From contig NZ_CP018870.1 in assembly GCF_001941845.1 (NCBI RefSeq), forward strand, positions 5,928,001-5,992,000: a stretch of DNA of 64,000 nt, in the 5' to 3' direction. The position numbers and the translations under genes are program-made. The notes below the pieces were generated by a model. The model was given only the letters and a program-made list of their open reading frames with translations, was not told the origin of the DNA and ran no database searches. This document shows positions 44,472-52,108 of the stretch, in pieces (the stretch's first letter is position 1; every line of letters starts with the position of its first letter). The DNA is from Streptomyces sp. TN58. GTDB taxonomy: Bacteria; Actinomycetota; Actinomycetes; Streptomycetales; Streptomycetaceae.

Positions 44472-45317
44472 TCAGTGCTCGCGCTCCAGTCTCATGATGG
44501 TCAGTGGCTTCGGGCCCGCGGGCCGCTCGGAGCGGCCGAACCGGGCGATGGAGGTACCGATGAGGACCGCCTCGGCGCTGAGGTCGCGTGCGCCCTCGGA
44601 GGCGGGGCACTCGCTCTCGTCCACCTTCAGCTCCATCTCGTCCAGCACCACCCCGTCACCGCCGTACCGGGCCGCGTCGAGGGCGAGTTGCCGGCGGGCG
44701 TCGCGGCGGACCCGGCTGATCAGCCATGTGTAGCCGTCGACTTCCCGGTTCCCGGCGACCCGGGGGAACAGGCGCGTGCCGCGCCAGTCGTCGTGCCGGA
44801 TGGCGAGGGAGATGCCGAAGGCGAGTCCGGTGGGGACCCACCCCGAGTGGATGAGCTTGGCGAAGTCCTGGCCGCCCAGGTGCGAGGTGAAGGGCCGGCG
44901 CGGCCGGACGCGCGAGCGGGCCCGCACCGCGGTGGCCCGTACGGTGAACTCCACTCCGCCCGCCGGGAACTCGCCGATGCGCAGGTCCACCCCGACGATC
45001 CCGTCACCGCCGAGTGCCGCGCATTCGGACTCCGCGCGGGCCAGCGCCCGCCTGCGGGCCGTGTGCATCGTCTGCTGCAGCTGCGACAGGGACGGCGCCC
45101 ACGCGGAGGAGGACCGCCCCTCGGGGGTGCCGGTGTCCGACCAGGCGCCCGGACAGCCCCAGGCGCCGGTGTACCCGATGTTGAAGACGGCGGCGCCCAG
45201 CACCTGCCCGACCGGATCGAAGCCGACACCCCTGACCGCCGCGAACTCCTCCGGCGGCAGGGCGGAGTTCCAGGGACCGGTGCTTCCCGGCAGAGCGGCG
45301 TCGTGTCGGCGTGTCAT
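44472..45317 (-). CDS. tandem YbjQ/UPF0145-like protein, divergent paralogue
   Basis: A 281-residue paralogue of the next gene. The first repeat, LPPEEFAAVRGVGFDPVGQVLGAAVFNIGYTG...ALARAESECAALGGDGIVGVDLRIGEF...EFTVRATAV, and the second, FTSHLGGQDFAKLIHSGWVPTGLAFGISLAIRHDDW...DAARYGGDGVVLDEMEL...AVLIGTSIA, keep the G-D/A-GIVGV core but have longer inserts. ATG 45317 has no clear ribosome binding site. The gene leads an operon of three unknown-function genes. The non-coding hairpin block upstream lies on the same strand. Confidence 0.75.
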   Translation of the reverse strand: MTRRHDAALPGSTGPWNSALPPEEFAAVRGVGFDPVGQVLGAAVFNIGYTGAWGCPGAWSDTGTPEGRSSSAWAPSLSQLQQTMHTARRRALARAESECAALGGDGIVGVDLRIGEFPAGGVEFTVRATAVRARSRVRPRRPFTSHLGGQDFAKLIHSGWVPTGLAFGISLAIRHDDWRGTRLFPRVAGNREVDGYTWLISRVRRDARRQLALDAARYGGDGVVLDEMELKVDESECPASEGARDLSAEAVLIGTSIARFGRSERPAGPKPLTIMRLEREH

Positions 45318-45405
45318 CGTCAGGCAGCTTATGTGACTGCGAAGGGTCTGGTGTGGATCTTGGCGCAGCGTCTTCGCGGGCTCCCCACGGGCTCGGCAAC
45401 GACAA

Positions 45406-45441
45406 AGCGCCGAGTCACGGGACCGTCCGTGACTCGGCGCT
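45406..45441 (-). terminator. 15-bp perfect hairpin followed by a T-rich tail on the minus strand
   Basis: AGCGCCGAGTCACGG pairs exactly across a 6-base loop; on the minus strand TTTGTCGTT follows. This is the best intrinsic terminator in the window. It lies 89 bases before the YbjQ operon start and about 370 bases after the catalase stop. Confidence 0.7.
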
Positions 45442-45689
45442 CTGGTTGTTACCGCCCGACGGTGCGAGGCTGGCGCGACAGGACGTTCGCACCGCCGGGC
45501 GGAGTGTGTGGGGAGGAGTCGCCCCTTCCCACAGGGCGCTCTGTGCGCAGCCCCTGTGAGGAGAGGAGCGGCCGGGACCGTGGCGGGCGGGCGACGAGAA
45601 CTCCGGCGTCGTCTCCCTCAGGTCAAGAGACGGGCCTCGGAACCCATTACCACCGCACTGGCTCGCACGCCCGCCACGGTCCTCACGCG

Positions 45690-45711
45690 GCGCCGGCCAT
45701 ACGGCCGGCGC
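45690..45711 (-). terminator. possible catalase terminator hairpin
   Basis: GCGCCGGCC pairs perfectly with GGCCGGCGC around ATAC, about 100 bases after the catalase stop. No T run follows. Confidence 0.4.
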
Positions 45712-45812
45712 AGTCTGCCCTCGCCGCGTACCACCCCTCATCCGGGTCCACGGGTCGGGCTCAGCACCCGGGACCTGACCTCCCGTCAGGCCCCCGGTAC
45801 ATCCATGTCGGC

Positions 45813-47270
45813 TCAGGCGTCGCGCAGGGCGCGGACGGCCTCCTCGACGCGACGGCCGTAGTCGGCGTCGGCGGCGTGGAAGTGAGCCAGGTTCTTCTCG
45901 ATGACGTCCTCAAGGGTGACCTGCGACAGGCCGCCGGCGATGTTCGCCACGAGACGCTGCTTCTCGGCCTCCGACATCAGGCGGTAGAGCTCACCGGCCT
46001 GGAAGAAGTCGTCGTCCTTGGTGTGGGCCGGGGCCTCGTGGGTGCCCGTGTAGCCGGAGACGGCCTTCGGGGCGCCCAGCGCCAGACCCGTCTCGGCGGG
46101 GCCCTGGTACGAGTTGGGCTCGTAGTTCTTGTCGTGGCGCGAGCCGTTGCGCAGCGCCATGACGCCGTCGCGGCCGTAGTTGTCGGCCTTCGTCGCCTTG
46201 GGGGCGTTCACCGGCAGCTGGGTGTGGTTCACGCCGAGGCGGTAGCGCTGGGCGTCCGCGTAGGCGAAGAGGCGGCCCTGGAGCATCTTGTCCGGCGAGG
46301 CGGTGATGCCCGGGACGAAGTTGTTCGGGGAGAAGGCGGACTGCTCGACCTCGGCGAAGACGTTGTCCGGGTTGCGGTCGAGGACCAGGCGGCCCACGCG
46401 CTGCAGCGGGTAGTCGGCGTGCGGCCACACCTTGGTGAGGTCGAACGGGTTGAAGCGGTAGTCCGCGGCCTCGGCGGCCGGCATGATCTGGACGTAGAGG
46501 GTCCAGCTCGGGTTCACGCCGCGCTCGATCGCCTGGAGCAGGTCGGTCTGGTGCGAGTTGGCGTCCTTGCCGACGAGTTCGGCGGCCTGCTCGCCGGAGA
46601 GGCAGCGGATGCCCTGGTTGGTCTTGAAGTGGTACTTGACGAAGAAGGCCTCGCCCTTCTCGTTCGTCCACTGGTAGGTGTGGGAGCCGTAGCCGTTCAT
46701 GTGGCGGTACGACGCGGGGATGCCGCGGTCACCCATCAGCCAGGTGATCTGGTGCGTGGCCTCGGGGGCGTGCGCCCAGAAGTCCCAGACGTTGTCCGGC
46801 TCCTGCTTGCCCGTGAAGGGGTCGCGCTTCTGGGAGTGGATGAAGTCGGGGAACTTGATGGGGTCCTTGATGAAGAACACCGGGGTGTTGTTGCCGACGA
46901 GGTCGTAGTTGCCCTCTTCGGTGTAGAACTTCAGGGCGAAGCCGCGGGGGTCGCGCACCGCGTCCGCGCCGCCGAGGGAGTCGGCGACGGTGGAGAACCG
47001 CAGGAAGGTCTCGGTCTTCTTGCCGACCGTGTTCAGGAAGGCGGCGCTGGTGTACGCGGTGACGTCGTCGGTCACCTCGAAGTAGCCGTACGCGGCCGAG
47101 CCGCGGGCGTGCACCACGCGCTCCGGGATGCGCTCGCGGTTGAAGCGGGCCAGCTTCTCCAGGAGCTGCTGGTCCTGGATCAGGAGCGGGCCACCGACGC
47201 CGGCGGTGGCGGAGTTCTGGTTGTCGGCGACCGGGGCGCCGGACTCGGTCGTCAGCGTGCGCTTCGACAT
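45813..47270 (-). CDS. katA: monofunctional heme catalase (small-subunit clade)
   Basis: A 485-residue catalase, the normal length of clade 3 small-subunit enzymes. ERIPERVVHARGSAAYGYFEVT has the catalytic His; NNTPVFFIKDPIKFPDFIHSQKRDP has the catalytic Asn; GRLFAYADAQRYRLG has the heme-ligand Tyr in the R-x-F-x-Y-x-D pattern. ATG 47270 with GGAAGG upstream is the family start (MSKRTLTT); an upstream ATG at 47318 lies inside an operator and was rejected. Its promoter carries both operator types seen in the urate/glyoxylate genes. The likely job is to remove H2O2 made by uricase during purine breakdown. Confidence 0.95.
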   Translation of the reverse strand: MSKRTLTTESGAPVADNQNSATAGVGGPLLIQDQQLLEKLARFNRERIPERVVHARGSAAYGYFEVTDDVTAYTSAAFLNTVGKKTETFLRFSTVADSLGGADAVRDPRGFALKFYTEEGNYDLVGNNTPVFFIKDPIKFPDFIHSQKRDPFTGKQEPDNVWDFWAHAPEATHQITWLMGDRGIPASYRHMNGYGSHTYQWTNEKGEAFFVKYHFKTNQGIRCLSGEQAAELVGKDANSHQTDLLQAIERGVNPSWTLYVQIMPAAEAADYRFNPFDLTKVWPHADYPLQRVGRLVLDRNPDNVFAEVEQSAFSPNNFVPGITASPDKMLQGRLFAYADAQRYRLGVNHTQLPVNAPKATKADNYGRDGVMALRNGSRHDKNYEPNSYQGPAETGLALGAPKAVSGYTGTHEAPAHTKDDDFFQAGELYRLMSEAEKQRLVANIAGGLSQVTLEDVIEKNLAHFHAADADYGRRVEEAVRALRDA

Positions 47271-47288
47271 GGTGACCTTCCGTACGGG

Positions 47289-47324
47289 TAACTGCTGACG
47301 GAAAGCGTCTTCCGTCATGCGGAA
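47289..47324. promoter_or_regulatory. paired TTCCG-N5-CGGAA-type operators upstream of the catalase
   Basis: Site at 47310-47324 is TTCCGTCATGCGGAA, a perfect inverted repeat; site at 47289-47303 keeps only the right half CGGAA (TAACTGCTGACGGAA). Their starts are 21 bp apart, as at gcl. They cover the expected start site and the leader. Confidence 0.65.
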
Positions 47325-47328
47325 CAGC

Positions 47329-47369
47329 AGCCTAATTTCGGCAAGAACTAAACGTCAACAGTTTGTTGA
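47329..47369 (-). promoter_or_regulatory. catalase promoter with a TCAACA-N3-TGTTGA palindrome at -35
   Basis: On the minus strand, TTGACG (47358-47353) and TAGGCT (47334-47329) are separated by 18 bases. The perfect palindrome TCAACAAACTGTTGA (47369-47355) overlaps the -35 box. The same palindrome-promoter geometry occurs before uraD. Confidence 0.7.
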
Positions 47370-47512
47370 ACGAAGTTGTGGGGTGAGATGACCCGGACGG
47401 CGCCGGCGCTTGGGCGCGACAGGACAGGTGTCAGCGCCGGCGCCGTCCGGAGACTCGGTGCCCCCTCCTGCGAGGGGACGGCGCCGGGCCCGAGGGGCCC
47501 GGCGGAGGGACC

Positions 47513-48412
47513 TCAGACCTGGGCGCCGGAGAGGCGCTCGACGGCGCGCAGCAGGGCCGAGTGGTCCAGGCCGCCGTCACCCTGGGCGCGCAGCGAGGCG
47601 ACCAGCTGGGCGACGACCGCGCCGACCGGGAGAGCCGCACCGACGTTGCGGGCGGCGTCGGTGACGATGCCCATGTCCTTGTGGTGCAGGTCGATCCGGA
47701 AGCCGGGCTTGAAGTCGCGGTTGAGGAAGTTGTCCTTCTTGCGGGTCAGGACCGTGGAGCCGGCCAGACCGCCGTTGAGGACGTCCAGTGCGGCCTGGAG
47801 GTCCACGCCGGACTTCTCCAGGAAGACGACGGCCTCGGCGCACGCCTGGATGTTCACCGCGACGATGAGCTGGTTGGCGGCCTTCACCGTCTGGCCGGAG
47901 CCGTGCGGGCCGCACAGGACGATGGTCTTGCCGAGGGCTTCGAGGATCGGCAGGGCCGCGTCGAAGTCGGCCTGCTCGCCACCCACCATGATCGACAGGA
48001 CGGCCTCGATGGCGCCGGCCTCGCCGCCGGACACCGGGGCGTCGATGACGCGGATGCCCTTCTCGGCGGCGTTCTTCGCGAGGTCGATCGAGGTCTGCGG
48101 GGTGATCGACGACATGTCGATGATCAGCGCGCCGGACCTGGCGTTCTCCAGGATGCCCTCGGGGCCGTAGTTGATGGCCTCGACCTGCGGGGAGGCGGGC
48201 ACCATCGTGATGATCACGTCGGCGTCCTTGACGGCCTCGGCGATCGAGCCGGCCGCGGTGCCGCCGGCGGCGGCCAGGCGGTCCAGCTTGTCCTGCTCCA
48301 GGGTGAAGCCGGTGACCGAGTAGCCGGCCTTCAGCAGGTTCTCGGCCATGGGGGAGCCCATGATGCCGAGACCGATCCAGGCGATCGACGGGAGCGCAGC
48401 GGTGTTGCTCAT
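47513..48412 (-). CDS. glxR: 2-hydroxy-3-oxopropionate (tartronate semialdehyde) reductase
   Basis: A 299-residue beta-hydroxyacid dehydrogenase. AWIGLGIMGSPMAENLLKAGY is the NAD(P) loop; VIDAPVSGGEAGAIEAVLSIMVGG is the substrate-binding block; GSGQTVKAANQLIVAVNIQACAEAV contains the catalytic Lys. It reduces tartronate semialdehyde, made by gcl, to D-glycerate. ATG at 48412 follows AGAAGGACC. It is the second gene after hyi and probably shares its transcript; the gap is 75 bases with no terminator-like hairpin. Confidence 0.94.
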   Translation of the reverse strand: MSNTAALPSIAWIGLGIMGSPMAENLLKAGYSVTGFTLEQDKLDRLAAAGGTAAGSIAEAVKDADVIITMVPASPQVEAINYGPEGILENARSGALIIDMSSITPQTSIDLAKNAAEKGIRVIDAPVSGGEAGAIEAVLSIMVGGEQADFDAALPILEALGKTIVLCGPHGSGQTVKAANQLIVAVNIQACAEAVVFLEKSGVDLQAALDVLNGGLAGSTVLTRKKDNFLNRDFKPGFRIDLHHKDMGIVTDAARNVGAALPVGAVVAQLVASLRAQGDGGLDHSALLRAVERLSGAQV

Positions 48413-48487
48413 GATGAGGGTCCTTCTCTTGATGCTTCGTACGAAAAGTGCGTGAGGGGCCTGGCCGATCGCCCGGACTTCGTCCTC

Positions 48488-49321
48488 CTACCGGGCGGCG
48501 CGGGCCTCGGCCGGCAGCCAGGCGAAGGAGGCGGCGGCGTCGGCGGCCTTGTACTCCAGGCCTACGTAGCCCTCGTATCCGGCCTTCCTCAGCTGGTCGA
48601 GCAGCTCCTCCAGGGGCAGCTCGCCGGTGCCCGGGGCACCTCGTCCCGGCTTGTCCGCGATCTGGACGTGTCCGGTCTTGGCGGCGTACTTTTCGATGAC
48701 CTCGAAGAGGTCCTCATCGTTCATCGCCAGGTGGTACAGGTCGAGCAGGAACTTGGCGTTCCCGAGGCCGGTGGCCTCGTTCACCTTGTCCACCACCTCG
48801 ATGCCGGCCGGGGCGCTCACCAGCGGGTAGAGCGGCGACTCGGGCTTGTTGAGGGTTTCGATCAGGAGGATCGCACCCACACGGTCGGCGGCCTGGGCCG
48901 CGACGACCAGGTTCTTCAGAGCCAGCTCGTCCTGGACGGCCGGGTCCACGCCCTCGACGCGGTTGCCGTAGAGGGCGTTCAGCGCCTTGCAGCCCACCGA
49001 GGCGGCGAAGTCCGCGGCCACGTTGATGTTGGCGTTGAAGCGGTCGGACTCCTCGCCCGGTACCGAGACCGCGCCGCGGTCCGGCCCCGGCAGCCGGCCG
49101 GCGTAGAAGTTCAGGCCCACCAGCTGGGTGCCCGCGTCCTCAAGAGCCTTCTTGAGGGCGTCGAGCTCCTCCTGGGCGGGGGTGGGGGTCTCGATCCAGG
49201 GCCACCACAGCTCGACCGCCGTGAAGCCCGCCGCGGCGGCGGCCGCGGGGCGCTCCAGGAGCGGGAGTTCCGTGAAGAGGATCGACAGGTTCACATCGAA
49301 GCGCTGGTCCGTGTATCCCAT
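48488..49321 (-). CDS. hyi: hydroxypyruvate isomerase
   Basis: A 277-residue TIM-barrel isomerase. RFDVNLSILFTELPLLERPAAAAAAGFTAVELWWPW, GLNFYAGRLPGPDRG, GAILLIETLNKPESP, FLLDLYHLAMNDEDL and HVQIADKPGRGAPGTGEL (metal ligands Glu, Asp, Gln/Asp and late Glu) identify the Hyi/OtnI family. It interconverts tartronate semialdehyde and hydroxypyruvate. ATG 49321 has AAGGAG 13 bases upstream, which overlaps the first operator. It is the promoter-proximal gene of a hyi-glxR operon and diverges from the small gene at 49447. Confidence 0.93.
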   Translation of the reverse strand: MGYTDQRFDVNLSILFTELPLLERPAAAAAAGFTAVELWWPWIETPTPAQEELDALKKALEDAGTQLVGLNFYAGRLPGPDRGAVSVPGEESDRFNANINVAADFAASVGCKALNALYGNRVEGVDPAVQDELALKNLVVAAQAADRVGAILLIETLNKPESPLYPLVSAPAGIEVVDKVNEATGLGNAKFLLDLYHLAMNDEDLFEVIEKYAAKTGHVQIADKPGRGAPGTGELPLEELLDQLRKAGYEGYVGLEYKAADAAASFAWLPAEARAAR

Positions 49322-49337
49322 GAGGGGTGTGCGCTCC

Positions 49338-49373
49338 TTCCGTATTGCGGAAGTTATTTTCTGTCTGATGGAA
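49338..49373. promoter_or_regulatory. paired TTCCG-N5-CGGAA operators upstream of hyi
   Basis: TTCCGTATTGCGGAA (49338-49352) is a perfect inverted repeat; TTCTGTCTGATGGAA (49359-49373) is a near match. Starts are 21 bp apart. They lie between the -10 box and the ATG. Confidence 0.75.
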
Positions 49374-49402
49374 GATTGCATGGGGCTCCGCGCGGATGTC
49401 AA
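49373..49402 (-). promoter_or_regulatory. hyi-glxR promoter
   Basis: On the minus strand TTGACA (49402-49397), an exact -35 consensus, and CAATCT (49378-49373) are separated by 18 bases. The second operator begins at the end of the -10 box. Confidence 0.65.
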
Positions 49403-49446
49403 GTGCGGACTGCCGAAAAAACGAGACCGCGCGGTAGCTTGACGGC

Positions 49447-49698
49447 GTGCGATTGAGAGTGGAGTTCACGACCGAGCCCTTCGACCTCGAAGAGGCCCCC
49501 GACCATGCCGTGGCGGCCCGCGAGGTCATCCAGAAGGCCCAGCTGGAGGCGGTGGACGTCGGCCCCTTCGGCAACACCGCGGAGGGCGATTCCGACCGGG
49601 TGCTGGCCGCCGTGGCGGCGCTGCTGCGCGACTCCCTGGAGGCCGGGGCGACGCGCGTCACCCTCCAGGTCAACGTGATCGGCGGGGAGGCGTCATGA
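49447..49698 (+). CDS. small YqgV/MTH1187-like (thiamine-binding-type) protein
   Basis: An 83-residue protein. VDVGPFGNTAEGDSDRVLAAVAALLRDSLEAGATRVTLQVNVI resembles the ferredoxin-like MTH1187/YqgV fold, whose members carry G-P-x-G-x-x-x-E-G followed by a helix and a final strand. The function here is unknown. GTG at 49447 has no ribosome binding site but lies 6 bases after TAGCTT (49435-49440), so it may be leaderless. Its stop overlaps the start of the regulator gene (ATGA), so the two are a unit. It is divergent from hyi with 125 bases between starts. Confidence 0.6.
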   Translation: MRLRVEFTTEPFDLEEAPDHAVAAREVIQKAQLEAVDVGPFGNTAEGDSDRVLAAVAALLRDSLEAGATRVTLQVNVIGGEAS

Positions 49699-50078
49699 CC
49701 GAGCCCCGCGACCACCCGTTCGTCGCCGCGGTCAAGCCGCTCGTGGACGCCATGGGCGGCGTGCTGATGGACCCCTCCCAGGCCACGCCCGACGACGTCG
49801 TGCTCAGCTGGGAGGGCGAGGACCTGCTCGCGGTGCGCCTGCCCCAGCTCTCGGACTCGCTGGACCACATCCTCGCCGCGCTGGAGCGCCGGCACGGCGT
49901 GCCGCTGTCGCAGCTGGACCGGAAGTCCAAGCAGGACGTGGTGCGGATACTGGAGGCGCGGGGCGCCTTCTCCGTCCGGCACGGTGTGGAAACGGTCGCG
50001 GGGGCCCTGGGGGTCAGCCGCTTCACCGTTTACAACTACTTGAACAGGGAAAACCCCGGCAAAAACAGCCAAGCGTGA
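49695..50078 (+). CDS. helix-turn-helix regulator with a DauR/YheO-type C-terminal domain
   Basis: A 127-residue protein. The N-terminal half (HPFVAAVKPLVDAMGGVLMDP...VVLSWEGEDLLAVRLPQLSDSLDHILAALERR) is a small alpha/beta domain of unknown ligand. The C-terminal half, LDRKSKQDVVRILEARGAFSVRHGVETVAGALGVSRFTVYNYLNRE, is a clear DNA-binding unit of the HTH_22 type found in DauR and YheO. It is co-translated with the small gene upstream and lies just before uraD, so it is the best candidate in this window to read the TCAACA-N3-TGTTGA palindromes. That link is inference. Confidence 0.8.
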   Translation: MTEPRDHPFVAAVKPLVDAMGGVLMDPSQATPDDVVLSWEGEDLLAVRLPQLSDSLDHILAALERRHGVPLSQLDRKSKQDVVRILEARGAFSVRHGVETVAGALGVSRFTVYNYLNRENPGKNSQA

Positions 50079-50149
50079 ACGGCCTCTGACTCACAGCGAC
50101 GAGCCGCCGCCCGATTCACCCGGGCGGCGGCTTTTGTGTACGGGAAGTT

Positions 50150-50190
50150 TCAACAAAGTGTTGACGCGGTGTTGTGGAGGGCGTTAGCTA
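50150..50190 (+). promoter_or_regulatory. uraD promoter with a TCAACA-N3-TGTTGA palindrome at -35
   Basis: TTGACG (50161-50166) and TAGCTA (50185-50190) are 18 bases apart. The perfect palindrome TCAACAAAGTGTTGA (50150-50164) overlaps the -35 box, as at the catalase promoter; over 19 bases the two sites differ at two positions. Confidence 0.7.
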
Positions 50191-50232
50191 TGCGCAGCCC
50201 GTCAAAGCAACAACAGGCCACGGAGGCCTACC

Positions 50233-50739
50233 GTGACTTCGAGTCCGAACCCGGGTCTCACCCGGATCAACACCTTGGACGACAGTGCGGCCGCGGCCGA
50301 GCTGCACGAGGTGTGCGCCAGCTCGGCGTGGGGGAGCAAGATGCTCGCCCAGCGCCCCTTCGCCACCGCCGACTCCCTGTTCGCCGCGAACGAGGCCGCC
50401 ATGGCGGAGCTCACCGCGGAGGACCTGGCCGAAGCGATGGCAGGCCACGCGCCGATCGGCCGGCCGAAGCCGGGAGACCCGACCTCCGCCCGCGAGCAGC
50501 GCGGCATGGCCGGCGCCTCCGAGGAGCTCCGGAACGAACTCCTCGAACTGAACCTGGCCTACCAGGAGAAGTTCGGCCACGTCTTCCTCATCTGCGCCAC
50601 CGGTGCGACCGGTGAGTTCATGCGGGACGCGGTCAAGGTCCGGATCGGCAACTCGCCGGAGCAGGAGCGGGAGACCGCCCGCGGCGAGCTCGTCAAGATC
50701 AACCGGATCCGCCTGACCCGCCTCGTAGAAGGAGAGTGA
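50233..50739 (+). CDS. uraD: 2-oxo-4-hydroxy-4-carboxy-5-ureidoimidazoline (OHCU) decarboxylase
   Basis: A 168-residue OHCU decarboxylase. AGHAPIGRP contains the catalytic His (about residue 72); SREQRGMAGA-like AREQRGMAGASEELRNELLELNLAYQEKFGHVFLICATG is the family core. It converts the OHCU intermediate of urate breakdown to S-allantoin. The start is GTG at 50233 with CGGAGG 6 bases upstream. It begins the operon uraD-uraH-uricase, expressed from the promoter at 50161. Confidence 0.93.
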   Translation: MTSSPNPGLTRINTLDDSAAAAELHEVCASSAWGSKMLAQRPFATADSLFAANEAAMAELTAEDLAEAMAGHAPIGRPKPGDPTSAREQRGMAGASEELRNELLELNLAYQEKFGHVFLICATGATGEFMRDAVKVRIGNSPEQERETARGELVKINRIRLTRLVEGE

Positions 50740-50747
50740 GACCGACC

Positions 50748-51137
50748 ATGAGCACCGAGACCACCGCGTCGGTGTCCACGCACATCCTGGACACCAGCAT
50801 CGGCAGGCCCGCCGAGGGCGTCGCCATCTCGCTGTCGGCCCGTACCGGCCTGGACGGCGAGTGGGCGTCCCTGGGCGGCTCCGCCACCGATGCGGACGGG
50901 CGCTGCAAGGACCTGCCGGCGCTGCCGGAGGGCACCACCCACGTACGTCTGGACTTCGAGACCGAGACGTACTTTTCGAAGAAGCAAGCCGAGGCGCAGC
51001 AGGACGCCCCCCGCGTAAGGGACAGCGCTACGTTCTTCCCCGAGGTCGCCATCACGTTCGCGGTGAACCCGGGCGAGCACTACCACGTACCGCTGCTGCT
51101 CAACCCGTTCGGCTACTCCGTTTACCGAGGGAGCTAG
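50748..51137 (+). CDS. uraH: 5-hydroxyisourate hydrolase (transthyretin-like)
   Basis: A 129-residue HIU hydrolase. VSTHILDTSIGRPAEGVAISLS begins with the catalytic His; HVRLDFETETYF holds the Arg; YHVPLLLNPFGYSVYRGS ends in the invariant YRGS signature that separates these enzymes from transthyretin. It opens the ring of 5-hydroxyisourate made by uricase. ATG 50748 matches the usual family start; an upstream GTG at 50736 overlaps the uraD stop, but its Shine-Dalgarno would be too close. The uricase gene starts one base after its stop. Confidence 0.95.
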   Translation: MSTETTASVSTHILDTSIGRPAEGVAISLSARTGLDGEWASLGGSATDADGRCKDLPALPEGTTHVRLDFETETYFSKKQAEAQQDAPRVRDSATFFPEVAITFAVNPGEHYHVPLLLNPFGYSVYRGS

Positions 51138-51138
51138 C

Positions 51139-52062
51139 ATGGCCACGATTCTGGGCCAGAACCAGTACGGCAAGGCAGAGAACCGCGTCGTCAAGATCAC
51201 GCGGGACGGCGACACCCACCACATCAAGGACCTGAACGTCTCGGTCGCCCTCTCCGGCGACATGGACGACGTCCACTACTCCGGCTCGAACGCCAACGTC
51301 CTGCCGACGGACACCACGAAGAACACGGTGTACGCCTTCGCCAAGGAGTACGGCATCGAGTCCGCCGAGCAGTTCGGCATCCACCTGGCGCGCTGGTTCG
51401 TGAACAGCCAGGAGCCGATCCAGCGTGCGCGCATCCGGATCGAGGAGTACGCCTGGGACCGGATCGCCACCTCCGACGCCAACTCCAAGTTCATCGGCGC
51501 CGACGAGGTCAAGCACTCCTTCGTCCGCCAGGGCCAGGAGACCCGCGTCACCCAGATCACCTACGACGGCCGGAACTGGGAGGTCATCTCCGGCCTCAAG
51601 GACCTGGTCGTCATGAACTCCACGAACTCCGAGTTCTGGGGTTACGTGAAGGACAAGTACACGACCCTGCAGGAGGCGTACGACCGCATCCTGGCCACCC
51701 AGGTGTCGAGCCGCTGGCGCTTCAACTGGTCGGACGACGAGCAGCGGATGCCCAACTGGGAGAAGTCCTACGCCGAGACCCGCAAGCACATGCTGCAGGC
51801 CTTCGCGGAGACCTACTCCCTGTCGCTCCAGCAGACCCTGTACCAGATGGGTTCGCGCATCATCAACCACCGTTCGGAGATCGACGAGGTCCGCTTCTCG
51901 CTCCCGAACAAGCACCACTTCCTCGTCGACCTGGAGCCCTTCGGCCTCAAGAACGACAACGAGGTGTACTTCGCCGCGGACCGTCCGTACGGTCTCATCG
52001 AGGCCACGATCCTGCGGGACGGCGCCGACGCGCGCATCCCGGTGGACATGACCAACCTCTGA
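51139..52062 (+). CDS. uricase (urate oxidase)
   Basis: A 307-residue cofactor-free urate oxidase, the standard length. YGKAENRVVKITRDGDTHHIKDLNVSVALSGDMDDVHYSGSNANVLPTDTTKNTVYAFAKEYG holds the catalytic Lys-Thr region; RWRFNWSDDEQRMPNWEKSYAETRKHMLQAFAETYSLSLQQTLYQMG and RSEIDEVRFSLPNKHHFLVDLEPFG are the other signatures. It oxidises urate to 5-hydroxyisourate and makes H2O2, which ties it to the catalase nearby. ATG 51139 sits one base after the uraH stop with GAGGGAG upstream. A strong hairpin ends the operon. Confidence 0.97.
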   Translation: MATILGQNQYGKAENRVVKITRDGDTHHIKDLNVSVALSGDMDDVHYSGSNANVLPTDTTKNTVYAFAKEYGIESAEQFGIHLARWFVNSQEPIQRARIRIEEYAWDRIATSDANSKFIGADEVKHSFVRQGQETRVTQITYDGRNWEVISGLKDLVVMNSTNSEFWGYVKDKYTTLQEAYDRILATQVSSRWRFNWSDDEQRMPNWEKSYAETRKHMLQAFAETYSLSLQQTLYQMGSRIINHRSEIDEVRFSLPNKHHFLVDLEPFGLKNDNEVYFAADRPYGLIEATILRDGADARIPVDMTNL

Positions 52063-52077
52063 GAGAGCGGCACGCGC

Positions 52078-52108
52078 GTCCCGGGGCTCTCCGCAGTGGC
52101 CCCGGGAC
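52078..52108. terminator. terminator of the uraD-uraH-uricase operon
   Basis: GTCCCGGGGC (52078-52087) pairs with GCCCCGGGAC (52099-52108), and flanking CGCG tracts can extend the stem. It lies 16 bases after the uricase stop. Confidence 0.7.

Larger units (their letters stand above)
45318..45812. other. non-coding, hairpin-rich stretch; possible structured RNA on the minus strand
   Basis: No convincing gene is present. Strong inverted repeats follow each other: 45406-45420/45427-45441 (15 bp perfect), 45452-45467/45487-45502 (15 of 16), 45575-45589/45668-45682 (15 bp perfect, 78-base interior), and 45690-45698/45703-45711 (9 bp). Read on the minus strand, the first of these is followed by TTTGTCGTT and looks like the terminator of a transcript that would start between the catalase stop and about 45720. 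It could be a small RNA, a catalase 3' untranslated region or a leader of the YbjQ operon. Confidence 0.5.

Noticed and set aside
45722..45738. Minus-strand GGGTGGTACGCGG resembling a T-box antiterminator core
   Set aside because: A base is missing from the conserved core, the position relative to the terminator is wrong, and no aminoacyl-tRNA synthetase or amino acid gene follows.
45415..45861. Short open frames on both strands in the hairpin-rich stretch
   Set aside because: They have no ribosome binding sites or domains and are crossed by perfect inverted repeats, so they look non-coding.
47271..47318. Upstream ATG at 47318 as catalase start
   Set aside because: It would place an operator and the leader inside the coding region; ATG 47270 has a good ribosome binding site and matches the family start.
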